Source: Xanthostigma xanthostigma
Taxonomy: Eukaryota > Arthropoda > Insecta > Raphidioptera > Raphidiidae
Reading direction: 5' to 3'
DNA length: 64,000 bases
NCBI GenBank assembly: GCA_963575645.1
Contig: OY754469.1
Location: 48,628,753 to 48,692,752 of the forward strand
Notes under the pieces: model-generated
The model's input: the letters and a program-made list of their open reading frames with translations, nothing else
What the model was told of the DNA's origin: nothing
Database searches by the model: none
Shown here: one piece after another, positions 11,365-22,452 of the stretch
Numbering within the stretch: the stretch's first letter is position 1
Layout: the number at the start of each line of letters is the position of its first letter
Position numbers and translations under genes: made by a program

Positions 11365-12008
11365 GTGTGCATTGTAGTCTGTCAATGTTAGAGTTTTAAC
11401 TAAGTAGATTAATCCCCTAAGGGATGAATTTTCAAAAATCCTTTCTTAGTGCTTACCTAGGTTATATAAGGAACTCCTGTGTAAAATTTCATGCTTCTAG
11501 ATCCACCGGCTTAAGCTGTGCGTTGTACGTCAGCCCAGTGTTAGAGTTTTAACTTTTAACTAAGTAGATTTAAGCCCCTTAGAGGATGAATTTTCAAAAA
11601 TTCTTGCTTAGTGCTCACATACGTCATATGAGAACTTCTGTGCAAAATTTCACGTTTCTAGATTCATCGGCTTAGGCTGTGCGTTCTACGTCAGTCCAGT
11701 GTTGAAGTTTTAACTAATTAGGGGATGAATTTTCAAATATGTTTTCTTAGAGCTCACCTACGTTATATAAGAAACCCCTACGCAAAATTTCATGCATTTA
11801 GACCCACCGGTTTAGGCTGTACGTTGTCTTAGCCTTTATTAAGGAATTTTAAGAAAATAACATTGTAAAAGTACATTTTATTGCCAACAACGGAAATATC
11901 AAAAATTTGCTATCCAGCTCCCAGAAGCAGTAAGAGGTATTTATAGTGAAAAGAGAATAGAAGAAGACAAAACATAGTTGCATAATAGTTTTTATACCCA
12001 CACCACAA
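11365..12008 (+). repeat. Family G array and tail, copy 3
   Basis: Three ~150-bp units begin near 11365, 11516 and 11677, followed by the tail module with ATCAAAAATTTGCTATCCAG and a CACACCACAA end. A short second copy of the CATAGTTGCATAATAGTTTT end follows at 12025-12060, indicating a local duplication. Confidence 0.65.
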
Positions 12009-12064
12009 TATTTAAACATAAGACAAAACATAGTTGCATAATAGTTTTTATACTCACACCAAAT

Positions 12065-12900
12065 ATTTTTAATGACAATGCAGTGTCTCCAAAACTTTTT
12101 TAATATTAATTTCTGAAACTCGTGATTTTTTTTGTACAGGCAATAATTGATAGATTTTGTCTAAGATCGTTTTAAAGACAGGTAATAATATTAGCATTGG
12201 TGGGGGTAGGACGCAGCAATCAAGGAAGCAAAGTAAAACAAATAAATAATTTTAGTGCAAAGAGATAAAAGCTTAAAAGCGGCGTAAGCCAAGGAGAATG
12301 CGTTGCAAATTTAAAAGTTGTTGAATTTTTTCTTTATCGCCTGTTTTTTATGTTTCTTCAAAAGTCCAAATCACAGCGACGCTCTCATGGTTACCCCCAC
12401 TCTGCCACAGTGTCTAGGACTGTTTATACGACCGTGATCTAAAGTTATTTGTCCTAAATGTCAACTTTAGAACGCTTACTATATTTGCCGAAAGCTTGGT
12501 ATATTTGCCTAAATCTATAGTATTTGCAGTTACAACTTTTAAACTTAACATTTCCGTTTGGATAAATTTTTGTTTTGTTTTGCTGAATTGTCCCAAAAAC
12601 CTGTAAATCGAATGAATTTCCGGGAAGAATTACACTTGACAAGGAGATAAAAAAGGAATTAATGTTTCAGTTTTTCAAGTATAAATATATTTTCAAAACT
12701 GTAAAATTACAGACATGACCTCTTGATTGAGAACTGTAGTATACGCAGTACCTACATTACGCAATCGTCAAAAATTCGTCTGTCAATAATATAAACAAAA
12801 ATGTATCAGGCGCCGCAGCCTTTCAGAAAAAAAATATTTTATACATAAACTAGCTATTACCTGCGACTTCGTCTGCGTAGAATTTATGTCAGTAAGCAAC
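12065..12900 (+). repeat. Shared composite block, copy 3, interrupted
   Basis: The block starts with GCAGTGTCTCCAAAAC and GGCAATAATTG and resumes with the ATTAATGTTTCAG and GTATCAGGCGCCGCAGCC motifs near 12660-12830. It ends at CTGCGACTTCGTCTGCGTAG. The interval 12185-12600 is not present in the other two copies and holds nothing I recognise. Confidence 0.55.
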
Positions 12901-13326
12901 CAAATTTAATTATTTAAAAGTTTAAATTAAGGGATTCTCTGCATCAATTGTATTGATGTCACGCCACGGAATCTTCGTTGTTTTTTGGTTGTGAAAAGTA
13001 ACAATTTCTTACAAAATTAGAACTCAAAATTGTTGAGAAATTTTATTTTAGATATAGTGTCCATCGTGATAACAATATTAAGATAAAATCGCTGATATGA
13101 TTGATAAGTATCAGGGCCGTCTTAACGATAATGTGCTTGCGTCTCTTGGGTCCCTGCGCCCGGGTGCCACGGTCCTGGTCGGATCCAAGAAGAGCGACGT
13201 AGATTTCTATCTGAAGCGAAAAGAAAAAGGAAAGTTATATTTTTATTCTTTATTTATTCTTCATTGTTTATGACATGAAATAGAAAAAAACAGTTATGTC
13301 GCAATACCAGATCTTGCCGATAATAT
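12901..13326. other. Unassigned stretch with a hAT-like end
   Basis: At 13113-13126 the string CAGGGCCGTCTTAA resembles a hAT transposon terminus. The matching end was not found. Nothing else is recognised. Confidence 0.3.
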
Positions 13327-13864
13327 ATGTATTGTGACTTCATTTACATGTTTATTAATTTAAAACAAATATTAACTCAACAGCAATTAATAAATATATA
13401 TCATGCACAAGTCTATTCAAGATTAAAATACACTATTTGCTTTTGGGGTATGTCTTCTCAAGCAAATAGTGTATTTATATGTCAAAAGAAAATTGTCAGA
13501 TGTATTGCTGGTGTGTCTCAGCGAACGAGTTGCAGAGATTTATTTAAGAAATATCGAATACTTACATTAGTTTCCATACTAATCTATGAATTATCTGTGT
13601 ATGTTTATAAGAATCATAGTAGGTTCATCAAGAACTCAGACCATTCATAACTTGAATACTAGATCAAAATCTGAACTCAGAGTTCCTTTTAACCGTTTAA
13701 ATATTTCATTGAAATCCCCAAATAGTCTAGGTATAACTGTCTTTAATAAACTTCCCCAAAACATTAAAAAATCCGATAAACTCTCTAAGTTTAAGAAATA
13801 CTTAAAAGAATTCCTACTTACAACCGCATTTTATAAACTGAATGACTTTTTAAGTCATGAATGA
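13327..13864 (+). pseudogene. Non-LTR retrotransposon ORF2, 3' end, frameshifted
   Basis: Two overlapping frames make one protein tail. The first (13327-13650) has LTQQQLINIYHAQVYSRLKY, then WGMSS, QKKIVRCIAGV and CRDLFKKYRILTL. The second (from about 13640 to 13864) has NTRSKSELRVPF, TVFNKLPQNIKK and FKKYLKEFLL near the stop. This is the C-terminal region after the reverse transcriptase of Jockey/CR1-like non-LTR elements. One frameshift near 13630-13645 separates the parts. The 5' part, including the catalytic site, is absent, as usual for a 5'-truncated insertion. Confidence 0.85.
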
Positions 13865-13940
13865 TGGACCTACTAAAAATGACGATTGTACCCATTCTTT
13901 GGCACCACAAATAAATAATAATAATTATTATTATTTTTTG
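13865..13940 (+). mobile_element. 3' UTR and AAT tail of the LINE fragment
   Basis: The short 3' region ends in (AAT)n at about 13908-13938. Sequence after it (TTTGGACAAAATAAAAAA) matches 57955 onward, so the LINE was inserted into an older repeat (family U). Confidence 0.6.
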
Positions 13941-14600
13941 GACAAAATAAAAAATCTAACTCCTTAATAGATCTTTAAAATAACAATGCTATTCTTAATT
14001 GCAATATTATCATCAATTCACCATCTCTGCAAAATAAAATATATCATTCAGTAAGTAAATCCGTATTCGCAAACGAATGTTTTCATAAAATTTGGAAGTC
14101 CAATCCTTTCGGGTCGAACCCATCGACCCGAAAGAATCGGACTTACAAATTTGAAGTCAGTTGATCAATTGCTATAAGCGTATCAAATTTCAAAAGGATC
14201 AAAGAGATTTTGTAATTTTCTCAGAAAATAATTTCGTATGAAACTATTATTTTTATGAGACCTTAACGCGAACGAAACCGAATAGCTTATCTTTTAATTA
14301 CATGTTCCAAATTTCATTGAAATCGAATTAGAAGCGATAAACATGCTTTTTGTGTTTTTTTCGGTATAACTGAGCAAATTTATTAAAATCTTCTCAAAAA
14401 GCTAAGTTTCAAATTTTTGTTATCCGGCTCAGGTCTCTAAATTGACCGGACTATAAGCTATATGATTGAGTTATACAAAATATACATTTTTTGTCACATG
14501 TTTCGTCTTTTGAACCTAATTTATTCTAATAAAGGAGTTTCACTTCAAAACTGTTATAGAATATTTTTTGACCAACTAGAATTAATTCGTGACCCAAAGG
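13941..14600 (+). repeat. Family U repeat, part
   Basis: The stretch after TTGGACAAAATAAAA parallels 57955-58200 in order (a TTAATA...CTT box, AAGTCCGGTTC-like word, TTTCAAATTT). It is diverged and noncoding, and includes a strong hairpin at 14096-14144. Confidence 0.4.
14096..14144. repeat. Hairpin, 22-bp arms
   Basis: The left arm AAGTCCAATCCTTTCGGGTC (plus GA) and right arm TCGACCCGAAAGAATCGGAC (plus TT) pair with two mismatches around a 5-base loop. No T-run or gene is next to it, so a terminator role has no support. Confidence 0.7.
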
Positions 14601-14895
14601 GCTAATTAAAAAAAAAATAAAAACAAAGAATTGAAGCCCACGATCCAATTTGTCTGTGCTTAATTAAATAAACAAACTAATTATTTATGTTTGCTCGGAC
14701 AGTCGTTGGATTTCCAAGCAATTGCACCCACACAAACACACCCACACACATAGTTCCATAAAATTCCAAGCAACCAGGATGAGAACTGCAATTGCTCCGA
14801 GTATTTTAAACCAGACGACTTTACTTACAACTTTGCTTTTATTTACCGGGTATGTTTACAGCGTACCAGCGCCAGTTAAGTCACGTAAATATTTT

Positions 14896-15070
14896 TAACT
14901 TCCCGCTTTAAAAAAAAAAAAAAAAAATTTTTTTTTTTCAAAAATCGGGAAGTTATTGGTTTCACCCCGATTTTCGAAAATCGAGTTTTCGCCAGATCTC
15001 GACGTTTTGGGGTCCTAGGAAGCTATTGAAACTATTTTGGCGATGATGTCCGTAGGGCTGTATATATGGA

Positions 15071-15110
<40 letters not shown>

Positions 15111-15984
15111 AACCTTTTATATCTTTTGAACGGAGTGTCCGACTGAAACGTGGTTTGCGGCATCTGACGTGATCTTGGTGAACTTAGACTTCCTGAAAAT
15201 TTGAAACGATTCGGCCCAAAAAATTTTGAGAAATCTTAAAAAAACAAGTTTCAAAAATTTTTAAAAATTTGTTTTTGTAAAAAATTTTCTAAACTACTAA
15301 ACCGATTAATTCCAAAAACTAATCAGCTCTTCTCCTTAACAAACTGCGTCGATTTCCGCAAACCGCATCAAAATCGGTTCATTTGTTCACGAGAAACCGT
15401 GAACGAAAAAATCGTAAAAAAGTGTTTTTTTAAAATGACTCTTAAAATTGTTATCAGATTGATTTTTTTGTAATAAATTACTTTCTTAAGCTAAAAAAAC
15501 TGCGTCGATCGCCGCAAACCATATCAAAATTGGTTCATTTGTTCATGAGATAACGTGAACGAAAAATTAGGAAAAAAGTAATTTTTTAAAATTACTCGTA
15601 AAATTCTTATCAAATCGATTTTTTTGTAATAATTTACTTTCTTAGGTTAAAAAAACTGCGTCGATTGCAGCAAACCGCATCAAAATCGGCTCATTTGTTC
15701 ACGAGATATCGTGAACGAAAAATTTTTAAAAAGTGTTTTTTTTTAAATTTCTCGTAAAATTCCTATGAGATCGATTTTTCTGTATAAAATTACTTTTTAA
15801 GGTTAAAAAATTGCGTCGACTGCCGCAAATCGCATCAAAATCGCTTCATTTGTTCATGAGATATCGTGAACGAAAATTTCGTAACAAAGTGTTTTTTTTT
15901 TGAGCTCGAAGAGCTAAAAAATAAACTTCTTGCTATATTTGACATATTTTTGAGCGTTTTGAACTCGAAAATAGCGGGAAGTTA
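14896..15984. mobile_element. Element with 12-bp TIR and 156-bp internal repeats
   Basis: TIRs TAACTTCCCGCT (14896-14907) and AGCGGGAAGTTA (15973-15984) are exact. A second CGGGAAGTTA lies close inside the left end, separated from the terminus by an A-run and a T-run, so the left end can itself fold. A (GT)n/(GTAT)n microsatellite sits at about 15070-15112. About 15270-15900 holds four ~156-bp units marked by CTGCGTCGAT at about 15341, 15498, 15654 and 15810, each with CATTTGTTCAYGAGATA and GTGAACGAAAAA. No protein is encoded. Confidence 0.75.
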
Positions 15985-16184
15985 CAGGGATGGCCTGCAG
16001 GGTCAAACTACTTTTCAAATTTTTTTAGTTGCGAAATGACGTCACAGGCGCATGAAGGGTATGCTTGAGTACGTCACAAATATGGAAGCACTGAGTTTTT
16101 GAAACCCACGCAACAATCATTATGGATTGCATCCAGAGCAGGTCAGAATACCAAACGTAAGTGCTTGGAGCTCAGAGCAGTTTT

Positions 16185-16603
16185 AAGTCCGCTGCACACG
16201 AGGCTGGATTTGCCGCTAGGTTCCTTGCTAGATTTCACTACTAGTTTTCTAGCGCTGATCGCTATTATGTGCTCGCTTCACACGAGACGTCTTTAGAAGC
16301 TTGCTTTGCAGGTAGATTCGGTGCACGCGCACGATAACAAAAGTGCATGTTTATTGTCTCTGAACAGAACACACACAAAGGCATAGTGTTTGTGGGCGTT
16401 TGTCCAAGTCGTCCACGTGACAAGATACTGCTTCCTGATTGGTTCTTGCTCATATCTAGCAGCGGACCTACCTAGAAAAATGTTCCCTGTTTCAATTTTC
16501 AAATATTCTTGTGAGCTAGCAGGCGAGCCCGCAGTGACGCCATTTCCAGCTTCGTACCCAGCCTACCGGCCAGCAGAAGTCCAAGCAGTTTTTCTAGCCT
16601 TTA
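16185..16603 (+). mobile_element. Family E MITE (hAT-like), copy 1
   Basis: The left end reads AAGTCCGCTGCACACGAGGC, the mirror of the right end CTAGCCTCGTGTGCAGCGGC seen at 4505 and 46075. Here the right end is eroded. The interior shares TTTATTGTCTCTGAACAGAA and GTGGGCGTTTGTCCA with 19775-20195. TIRs of this type occur in hAT elements, but no 8-bp TSD was found. Frames crossing it (16099-16617) are not genes. Confidence 0.6.
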
Positions 16604-16623
16604 GAGTTAGGTTATGATCATCA

Positions 16624-17065
16624 TCATAAATATATTAATAATATTTTAGAAAAAAACACACAATTTCTCCACATAAATTATATATCATTTTACAGATAAT
16701 TGCTTGCTCTAGTGACATCGACAACTAAAAAATTTATTATTGCTTCTGTTTTTGTAAATTAATTAATTAACAGCAACGCTGAACAACGTCTGCCATCTGA
16801 CGGCTATAATTTTGAAACAACGTCAACGCTTCGATCTGTCATCTGACCTTCATATTGTAAATACTGCATACTGCCATCTGACGGGCAACGCTGAACAACG
16901 TCACAGCAATGCTCCATATTGTAATACAACAAAAAGAAGAACGTTATAAGCAGTGTGCAAAATTAGAAACGAATTGAATACCTTCAATCATATTTAAAAA
17001 ATAATTTTGTAAAGTGATAATTATTATACTTATTTAGTGCGAATAATTTGCACAGCTCACGCTAG
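16624..17065 (+). mobile_element. Helitron-like non-autonomous unit, copy 1
   Basis: It begins TCATAAATATATTAAT after an A and ends GCTCACGCTAG before a T. The 3' hairpin GTGCGAATAATTTGCAC lies 12 bases before the end. The interior shares CTGCCATCTGACGG and AACAACGTC repeats with four other copies, and this copy has lost about 150 bp. The features match nonautonomous Helitrons: 5' TC, 3' hairpin plus CTRR, A/T insertion site and no TIR. Confidence 0.75.
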
Positions 17066-17692
17066 TTTATGTATATTTTGACATTTATATTTAATACTTG
17101 ATAGTATAGGTACTCAATTCATAATGCAAATGTTGTCTCAGTGAGTTTTTGTTACAATATTTCTCTTTTTTAGTCTGATGCTGTATGAACATTTGGTAAT
17201 CATCTGCCCTTATTTACCACCTTTCTAAAATTAGAACCCAAAATGCGTTTAATAAACTTCTGTCTTCGGTTAATCGAAAACAACGAGTAGCGTTTTAAGA
17301 AAGGAAAAAAAATTGGCAGCCATCGTAAGTTATCTCGCTCACACAATGTGGGTCATTTACAAGCGTATAGTTCACGGTTCCAGTTACTGCTATAAAACTA
17401 CCTCGATGTGCGTAATTGCATGTCTGGAGTCAGAGATCTCTGTATATGTAACGTATTGCAAGGATTTCCGCTAACAGGAGAAAGAAGGCACAGATAACGC
17501 ACACACAAAATAACAACTGAACTCAAAACACTGAAAAACATGCTTAGTTCAGTATTTTCTAAGACAGGGCCGGCGGAAGAGGATAAACCCAGGTGTGGAG
17601 TAAAAAAGTGGTGCTGGAGAGGGGGGGGGTGTTGAAAGTTGTTTTCGGCCCTTGTGGTGTAATATACTACTTATTTTTGTTCATTTAACTAC

Positions 17693-17997
17693 TAGTAACG
17701 AGAAATTGTGTACCCGTATGTATTCGTTACTTAAAACCTTCGTATCGTTACGTTACTCGTTACTTTTCATACGACATACAATCGTGTACTAACAGCATCA
17801 AGCATGTACCATCGCATCGAGGCGCGTCGCATACGTAATACAATATGACTTCGTTCGTATAACGTATAACCGCATCAAACGAGTCGAGCTGACATGGATA
17901 CGACAGATGCGAGTAACGAAATGAATTTGTAAGTAACGATTCGTTACTTCGAGTCAGACGATGTACCCGTTAAATACATACGGTTTGTTACAGCTCT
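17693..17997. mobile_element. hAT-like MITE (family H), copy 1
   Basis: It shares AACGAGAAATTGTGTACCCG at the left and GGTTTGTTACAGCTCT at the right with the complete copy at 50585-50908. The left TIR is truncated here, and no TSD is visible. Internal words are GTAACG/CGTTAC iterated, as in subterminal repeats. Confidence 0.65.
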
Positions 17998-18032
17998 GTT
18001 AACTAGTAACAGCTGTAAGTAGTAACAAAACA

Positions 18033-18573
18033 TCATATATATTTATACGTTAAGGTTAAGATGTTTGCCTCCCTTTTTAGAAAAAACCACACAATTTCTC
18101 CACATAATATATCATTTTACAGATAATTACTTGCTCTACTGACATCGATAACTAAAAAATTTATTATTGCTTTTGTTTTTGTAAATTTATTAACAGCAAC
18201 GCTGAACAACGTCTGCCATCTGACGGCTTAACGTCAACACTTCGATCTGTCATCTGACCTTCATATTGTAAATACTGCATACTGCCATCTGACTAGCAAC
18301 GCTGAACAACGTCACAGCAATGCTGCTTGATGCCATCCGACGGCTTAGCTCAACGCTTTTGCTACTTGCGCCTCTATATGACAATTTTAGTAAAATATTT
18401 CTTCGATCTGTCATCTGAACTTCATATTGTAATACAACAAAAAGAAGAACGTTATAAGCAGTGTGCAAAATTAGAAACGAATTGAATACCTGCAATCATA
18501 TTTAAAAAATAATTTTGTAAAGTGATAATTATTATACTTATTTAGTGCGAATAATTCGCACAGGTCACACTAG
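18033..18573 (+). mobile_element. Helitron-like unit, copy 2
   Basis: It begins TCATATATATTTATACGTTA after A18032 and ends GGTCACACTAG before T18574. Its 3' hairpin GTGCGAATAATTCGCAC is perfect (7-bp stem, TAA loop), with 12 bases to the end. It is 541 bp, internally diverged, with the recurrent GCCATCTGACGGCTT repeats. The 81-codon minus frame inside is a decayed version of an incidental frame seen in other copies. Confidence 0.85.
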
Positions 18574-19370
18574 TTTTTCTTTGTTATGCTTATACAAATA
18601 CAACATTTATTTCTACAGCTGTAAAGTTTATGCTGAGCTATTTTATGTTAATGCTGGTATGAAACGTACGTTATTATACAAGACATAAAATATATCTAAA
18701 AATGGCGTGTTAAATTCTCAGTTCAAGTGGCGCTTAAAAGCGAACCCTAAAAGTCACGTGAAATACAGTCGAAATGACATATATACTAAAAGCAATAATA
18801 CTAGTAGATAGTAGACATACTCGAGAATATTATTTGTTACCAAAAAACTAAACTGAATCGGTATAGCGTTGAGCCGTGGCCTGTGCGGGCATTTATCCCT
18901 TATACAGCAATATTATAGACAGAGCACACGGAAAGAACACACATACTCTGGCTTCGTTTCGTGCCACCAACCCCCTTGGCGACCCCCCAACCGGTTGGCT
19001 GACGTTTATTCGCTCCCCTTGAGTCGGATCGTAAACAATCTCTGATTTCTCTTGCACCCATTCTATCAGAGACTGTTTGTCTTGCGACCATGCCCCAATA
19101 TCACATTTATTCTCATTGCAGTGTTGACTACTTGGAAATTTATTTTTCTAACCCTAAAATGAAAATCCCCTAAAATATTGTAATACTGCCGCTTGTTGTT
19201 CTAACAATGATACACAGATTGTTATGGGACAACAATTGGCTTGATTGTTCAAACAATAACAATATGCGAAGGTAAAAAAAGGCTTTGTTGTTCCAATGGA
19301 GAGTGTGTAACAATATTTTCCCCTACATTTTTAAAATTAAATATTTGTTGCAAATAATAATACATTTAGA

Positions 19371-19427
19371 ATTTTCATTAGAGTACCTTGATGTAGGTAC
19401 TCTACATCAAGGGACTCTAATGAAAAT
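19371..19427. repeat. Hairpin, 26-bp arms
   Basis: The arms contain ATTTTCATTAGAGT, CCTTGATGTAG and their reverse complements around a GTACT loop, with two mismatches. A perfect 18-bp palindrome GGCTCAACATGTTGAGCC follows at 19500-19517. Both lie in a noncoding stretch with CCCTAAAA-like words at either side (about 19150 and 19590), which may be the ends of one MITE. Confidence 0.7.
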
Positions 19428-19774
19428 TCACCGCAACAGGGTCGAGCTCTGATTGGTCAGCTGAAAATTGCGACCGTCAGGCTGGTCTGAATACAGTTAG
19501 GCTCAACATGTTGAGCCAGACTATATCTCAAGAGACTCTAATTTTTAATTGTTAATTTATATTTTAATTAAGGCTACGTAAAAATATTTTACCCTAAAAA
19601 ATGTGTACTCTAAAAAATCATCTAAATAAAAAATGTTCCTCTAAATTTAGGGGAGAATACCGTAAGGTGGAAACACTGTTCTCATCAGTTACCTACAAAT
19701 CATAAAGACGATTAGGATGTATTTGTTGTTTTTGATTTGAAACATCTAATCGAAACAAAAACGTGCAATTAGCG

Positions 19775-20195
19775 CGACGCTGTGCTTTGCCGCTAGATTT
19801 CTTACTAGATTTGACTGCTAAATTTCAAGACTTCGGTTTTCATAATGACTTTTATGTGTTTGCTTCACACGTTTGCTCTGTAGATGGGTTTGGTGCGCAC
19901 GCAGTGATAGTTTGAATGTTAACAAAAGTGAACGTTTATTGTCTCTGAACAGAACACACACAATGACTCCATGTTTGTTTGTGGGCGTTTGTCCATGTCG
20001 CTCACTTGACAAGTTCCTGATTAATTCTTGCTCAAAACTAAGCAAGACGAACTAGCACGAAAAATAGCTACCCTTCTATTATTTTGAAATCCATCTTGTG
20101 ACCTCGCATACGAGCCTGCGGTGACGTCATTTCCATTCCCGTAGCCAGCACATCAGCTGGCACAAGTCCCAGCAGGCAAAACCAGCCTCGTGTAT
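19775..20195 (+). mobile_element. Family E MITE, copy 2
   Basis: It carries TTTGCCGCTAGATTTC at the left, then the shared GTTTATTGTCTCTGAACAGA and TTGTGGGCGTTTGTCCA, and an AGCCTCGTGTAT right end. It is truncated at both termini. The following 180 bp lead to the THAP fragment. Confidence 0.6.
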
Positions 20196-20309
20196 ATTGT
20201 CTTGTCTTTTTGAGATGAGACATAGAAAATCTCGGCGTCGTATAGGCAACTTGAGAAACAACCAAATTCTCCACTGAGGATGGGCACTGCCAAAATTGAC
20301 CGCTAGAGG

Positions 20310-20325
20310 CGCCAGCTATATAACC
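20310..20325 (+). promoter_or_regulatory. Possible TATA box upstream of the THAP fragment
   Basis: The string GCTATATAAC lies about 60 bases before the ATG at 20377. No initiator was identified at the expected distance, so this is weak evidence on its own. Confidence 0.25.
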
Positions 20326-20376
20326 ACCTCGATCTGTGTACAAAATAAGTTTATTTAAAATAATAAATCATTTACA

Positions 20377-20551
20377 ATGTCGATGTGTTGTGTCTATCAA
20401 TGTTCAAATTATAAAGGCTTTGTATTTCCAAAAGATTTGGAACTGAAAAAGAAGTGGTTGAATGCTATCAGAAGCAGAGGTGGATTAGCCCTTTTCTGCT
20501 GATTTTGCAGCGGAAAAATGGAAAGTACATACTTACGAAAACAATAACTAA
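20377..20551 (+). pseudogene. THAP zinc-finger domain fragment, broken
   Basis: From ATG 20377 the frame gives 41 residues to TGA 20500-20502. The start is MSMCCVYQCSNYKG, followed by FVFPKDLELKKKWLNAIR. THAP domains begin with M-x-x-C-x(2-4)-C and have the same FPKD-basic-W spacing, so the first Cys pair and the conserved Trp are visible. The +1 frame then continues FSADFAAEKWKVHTY to TAA 20549-20551, in the place of the usual C-S-x-H-F. The second Cys and the His are replaced, and a frameshift splits the domain. Known THAP proteins include P-element-type transposases and host DNA-binding proteins. An exon end at AG/GTGGAT (near 20479) is an alternative reading. Confidence 0.55.
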
Positions 20552-20722
20552 AATAACTAAAATCCGGCCGCCCTAGGCCTGGACCTACTTATGGGAAATT
20601 CGCCTCTGATCAGAAGGGAAAAAAGCACGTTTTCCTATAAAAACCAATTATAACGTAGGTAACTACTAACTATATACTTGCTGCCATCTATGTTACGTTT
20701 CTCATGTGCCCGTCTTCAATAC

Positions 20723-21180
20723 GCATGAGACTCCAAATTGGTTAAAATTTTTATTTCGAAATATATTTTGAGTTTCTGATCATACCGTAATTGTTATTTT
20801 ATTAATCTAATCACTAAAAAAAATACAAATAATAAGAAATGTAGAAAATACGCGCTATTTTCGAATTTTCAAAACGCAGCGTGACGTCAGAGTACATATC
20901 AATAACAGTTTCCATGGCGACTGTGTCATCTCACAGTAAGATTATGTCAGTATTTAGAAAAAAAAAAACAAAAAACTTCATTTAGAACATTGACAATTTG
21001 ACATCAAGGTTGACATGCATCATAATATATCATAAGCCCGCCAACATGGCCGATTGTTTAACTGTCTATTTTGGAATGTGAAATTTAATTTTTTTTTTCT
21101 TATGATAAAACTACATTTTTAAATTATTATCAATTTTTTCCGTATTATGGTTGACTAAATAATCTATTAAAAATATAAAA
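20723..21180 (+). mobile_element. ~480-bp MITE family, copy 1
   Basis: It opens GCATGAGACTCCAAATTGG and shares AAAACGCAGCGTGACGTCAG, CTGTGTC-TCTCACAGTAAG and GCCCGCCAACATGGCCGATT with 29196-29709, in the same order and orientation. It joins directly to the foldback at 21181. Its TIRs are absent, unlike copy 2. Confidence 0.75.
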
Positions 21181-21715
21181 ATAAAAAGTAAAAAATATTT
21201 TTTTTAAAATAAACTTAAAACAATAATGAATAAAAAATACAAGTATTATTGTGTAAAAAGCGTGGAGCGCTTTGTTCCATATTTTCGTACATCGAGCGCC
21301 CGACGCTTTTTTCACAATAATACTTGTATTTTTTATTCATTATTGTTTTAAGCTTATTTTAAAAAAAATATTTTTTACTTTTTAGTTCGATATAAAGCGT
21401 ATTTTAGTTTTTTTAAACTATATTTATTTTCCACTTTTTAGTTCGATTTATTGTCACAAATTTGCCAAAAAAAAAACAATTTTTTTTCGGCGTGGACGGG
21501 ATTAGAACCCACGACCCGTGATTCCGAGAGTTGACGTCAGCGAAGACCCATGCCTTAGACCCACGGCTGACCTCTGTAGTTACAGTGCTGGCATATTATA
21601 CTACAGCAATAAACCACTTGCTGTAGTCCAAACGAAGGTTACAAACAAACATACATACATACATACATTCATACAAATTTAGAAGTGAAATCAATATAAA
21701 GCGTGTAAAAAAATA
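21181..21715 (+). mobile_element. Foldback element with tRNA-like module (family C), copy 1
   Basis: The left part is a near-perfect hairpin: AACAATAATGAATAAAAAAT and TTATTGT...AAAAAGCG pair with their complements. The loop arm holds GCGCTTTGTTCC and TTTTCGTACATCGAGCGC. Then follow TTTTTAGTTCGATATAAAGC repeats, a tRNA-like module at 21491-21580 (minus strand) and (ACAT)n. The whole order is found reversed at 58425-59000, and without the tRNA module at 45690-46005. TIRs occupy most of the unit, as in foldback transposons. Confidence 0.75.
21491..21580 (-). repeat. Class II tRNA-like module
   Basis: On the minus strand: GTGGGTCTAAGGC resembles a D arm, followed by a long variable region and GTGGGTTCTAATCC as a B box, ending CGTCCACGCC. 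The layout resembles tRNA-Leu/Ser. The acceptor stem does not close and the 5' end is not tRNA-like, so a functional tRNA is unlikely. The same module is at 58545-58635. Confidence 0.5.
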
Positions 21716-22195
21716 CATGCATTTGACATCTTCTAAAAATTATGTCGAATTGAGACACACCTAACAAATTCTCTCACACTTGTTTCAACGGTTGGAAAGA
21801 CGGCGGCGGCAGAAAATCAAGTCTGTAGTTCATTGCTCAGACACGCCATAAACGTCGGCAGCAGTGTCGCCCCGAAGAGTTCATAAAAAGCACGCGCCAT
21901 CTATATGTATCTTACCGTACGTATGTATTTATGTCTGTATACGTACATTTATGTCTGTATGCGTGTATCTGTGTGTTTTATGTAAATGTGTATGTTCCCA
22001 CACTTAAAGAACTGGAAATATTATCTCACTTGCTCACTTTTCATTTTTACAATTTCACACTGTTAATTTTACAAAGAAAAAAATGTTTATTGTAATTACC
22101 TATTCACGTTTGAATTAAAAAGAGCATCACGAATGACTGACTTCTAGAAAATATTATTTTTTGTAGTTCTGGATTCACTCTACTGGAATAACGCC
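21716..22195. other. Unassigned stretch
   Basis: There is a stretch of GTAT/GTCTGTATG words at 21900-22000 and no coding feature. Confidence 0.35.
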
Positions 22196-22400
22196 AGTGC
22201 CGGATTAAAACTCCTTGATGCCCTATGGCAGGAGTCGGGAACCTTTTGAGACGGAAGAGCCAAAAGTTACAATTTTAAAATTTCCCAGTTTTTAAAGAGC
22301 CACTTAACATTTTCCTTTCAGTATATATAGGTATAATATAGTATATACCCGAGAACGACACGTCGCGACGGGGGCGGTGCGGGTGAGACGCGAGTGGAAA
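22196..22400. mobile_element. hAT-type terminal sequence
   Basis: CAGTGCCGGATTAA near 22196 and GGCAGGAGTCGGGAACCTTT near 22229 look like hAT 5' ends. No partner end or TSD could be assigned. Low certainty. Confidence 0.3.
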
Positions 22401-22403
22401 TGG

Positions 22404-22452
22404 CTCCTGCCGAACGCGAGTCTAGTGCTCTCACCACTACGCTACACAGCTC
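22404..22452 (-). mobile_element. SINE-1 head fragment
   Basis: CGAACGCGAGTCTAGTGCTC and CACTACGCTACACAGCTCG correspond to the tRNA-like head of the SINE at 915-989. The rest is missing. Confidence 0.55.

Noticed and set aside
14096..14144. Transcription terminator
   Set aside because: Strong hairpin but no adjacent gene and no reason for a prokaryote-type terminator here.
20068..20343. 91-codon minus frame
   Set aside because: It overlaps the right part of a family E MITE and the leader of the THAP fragment; no motif.
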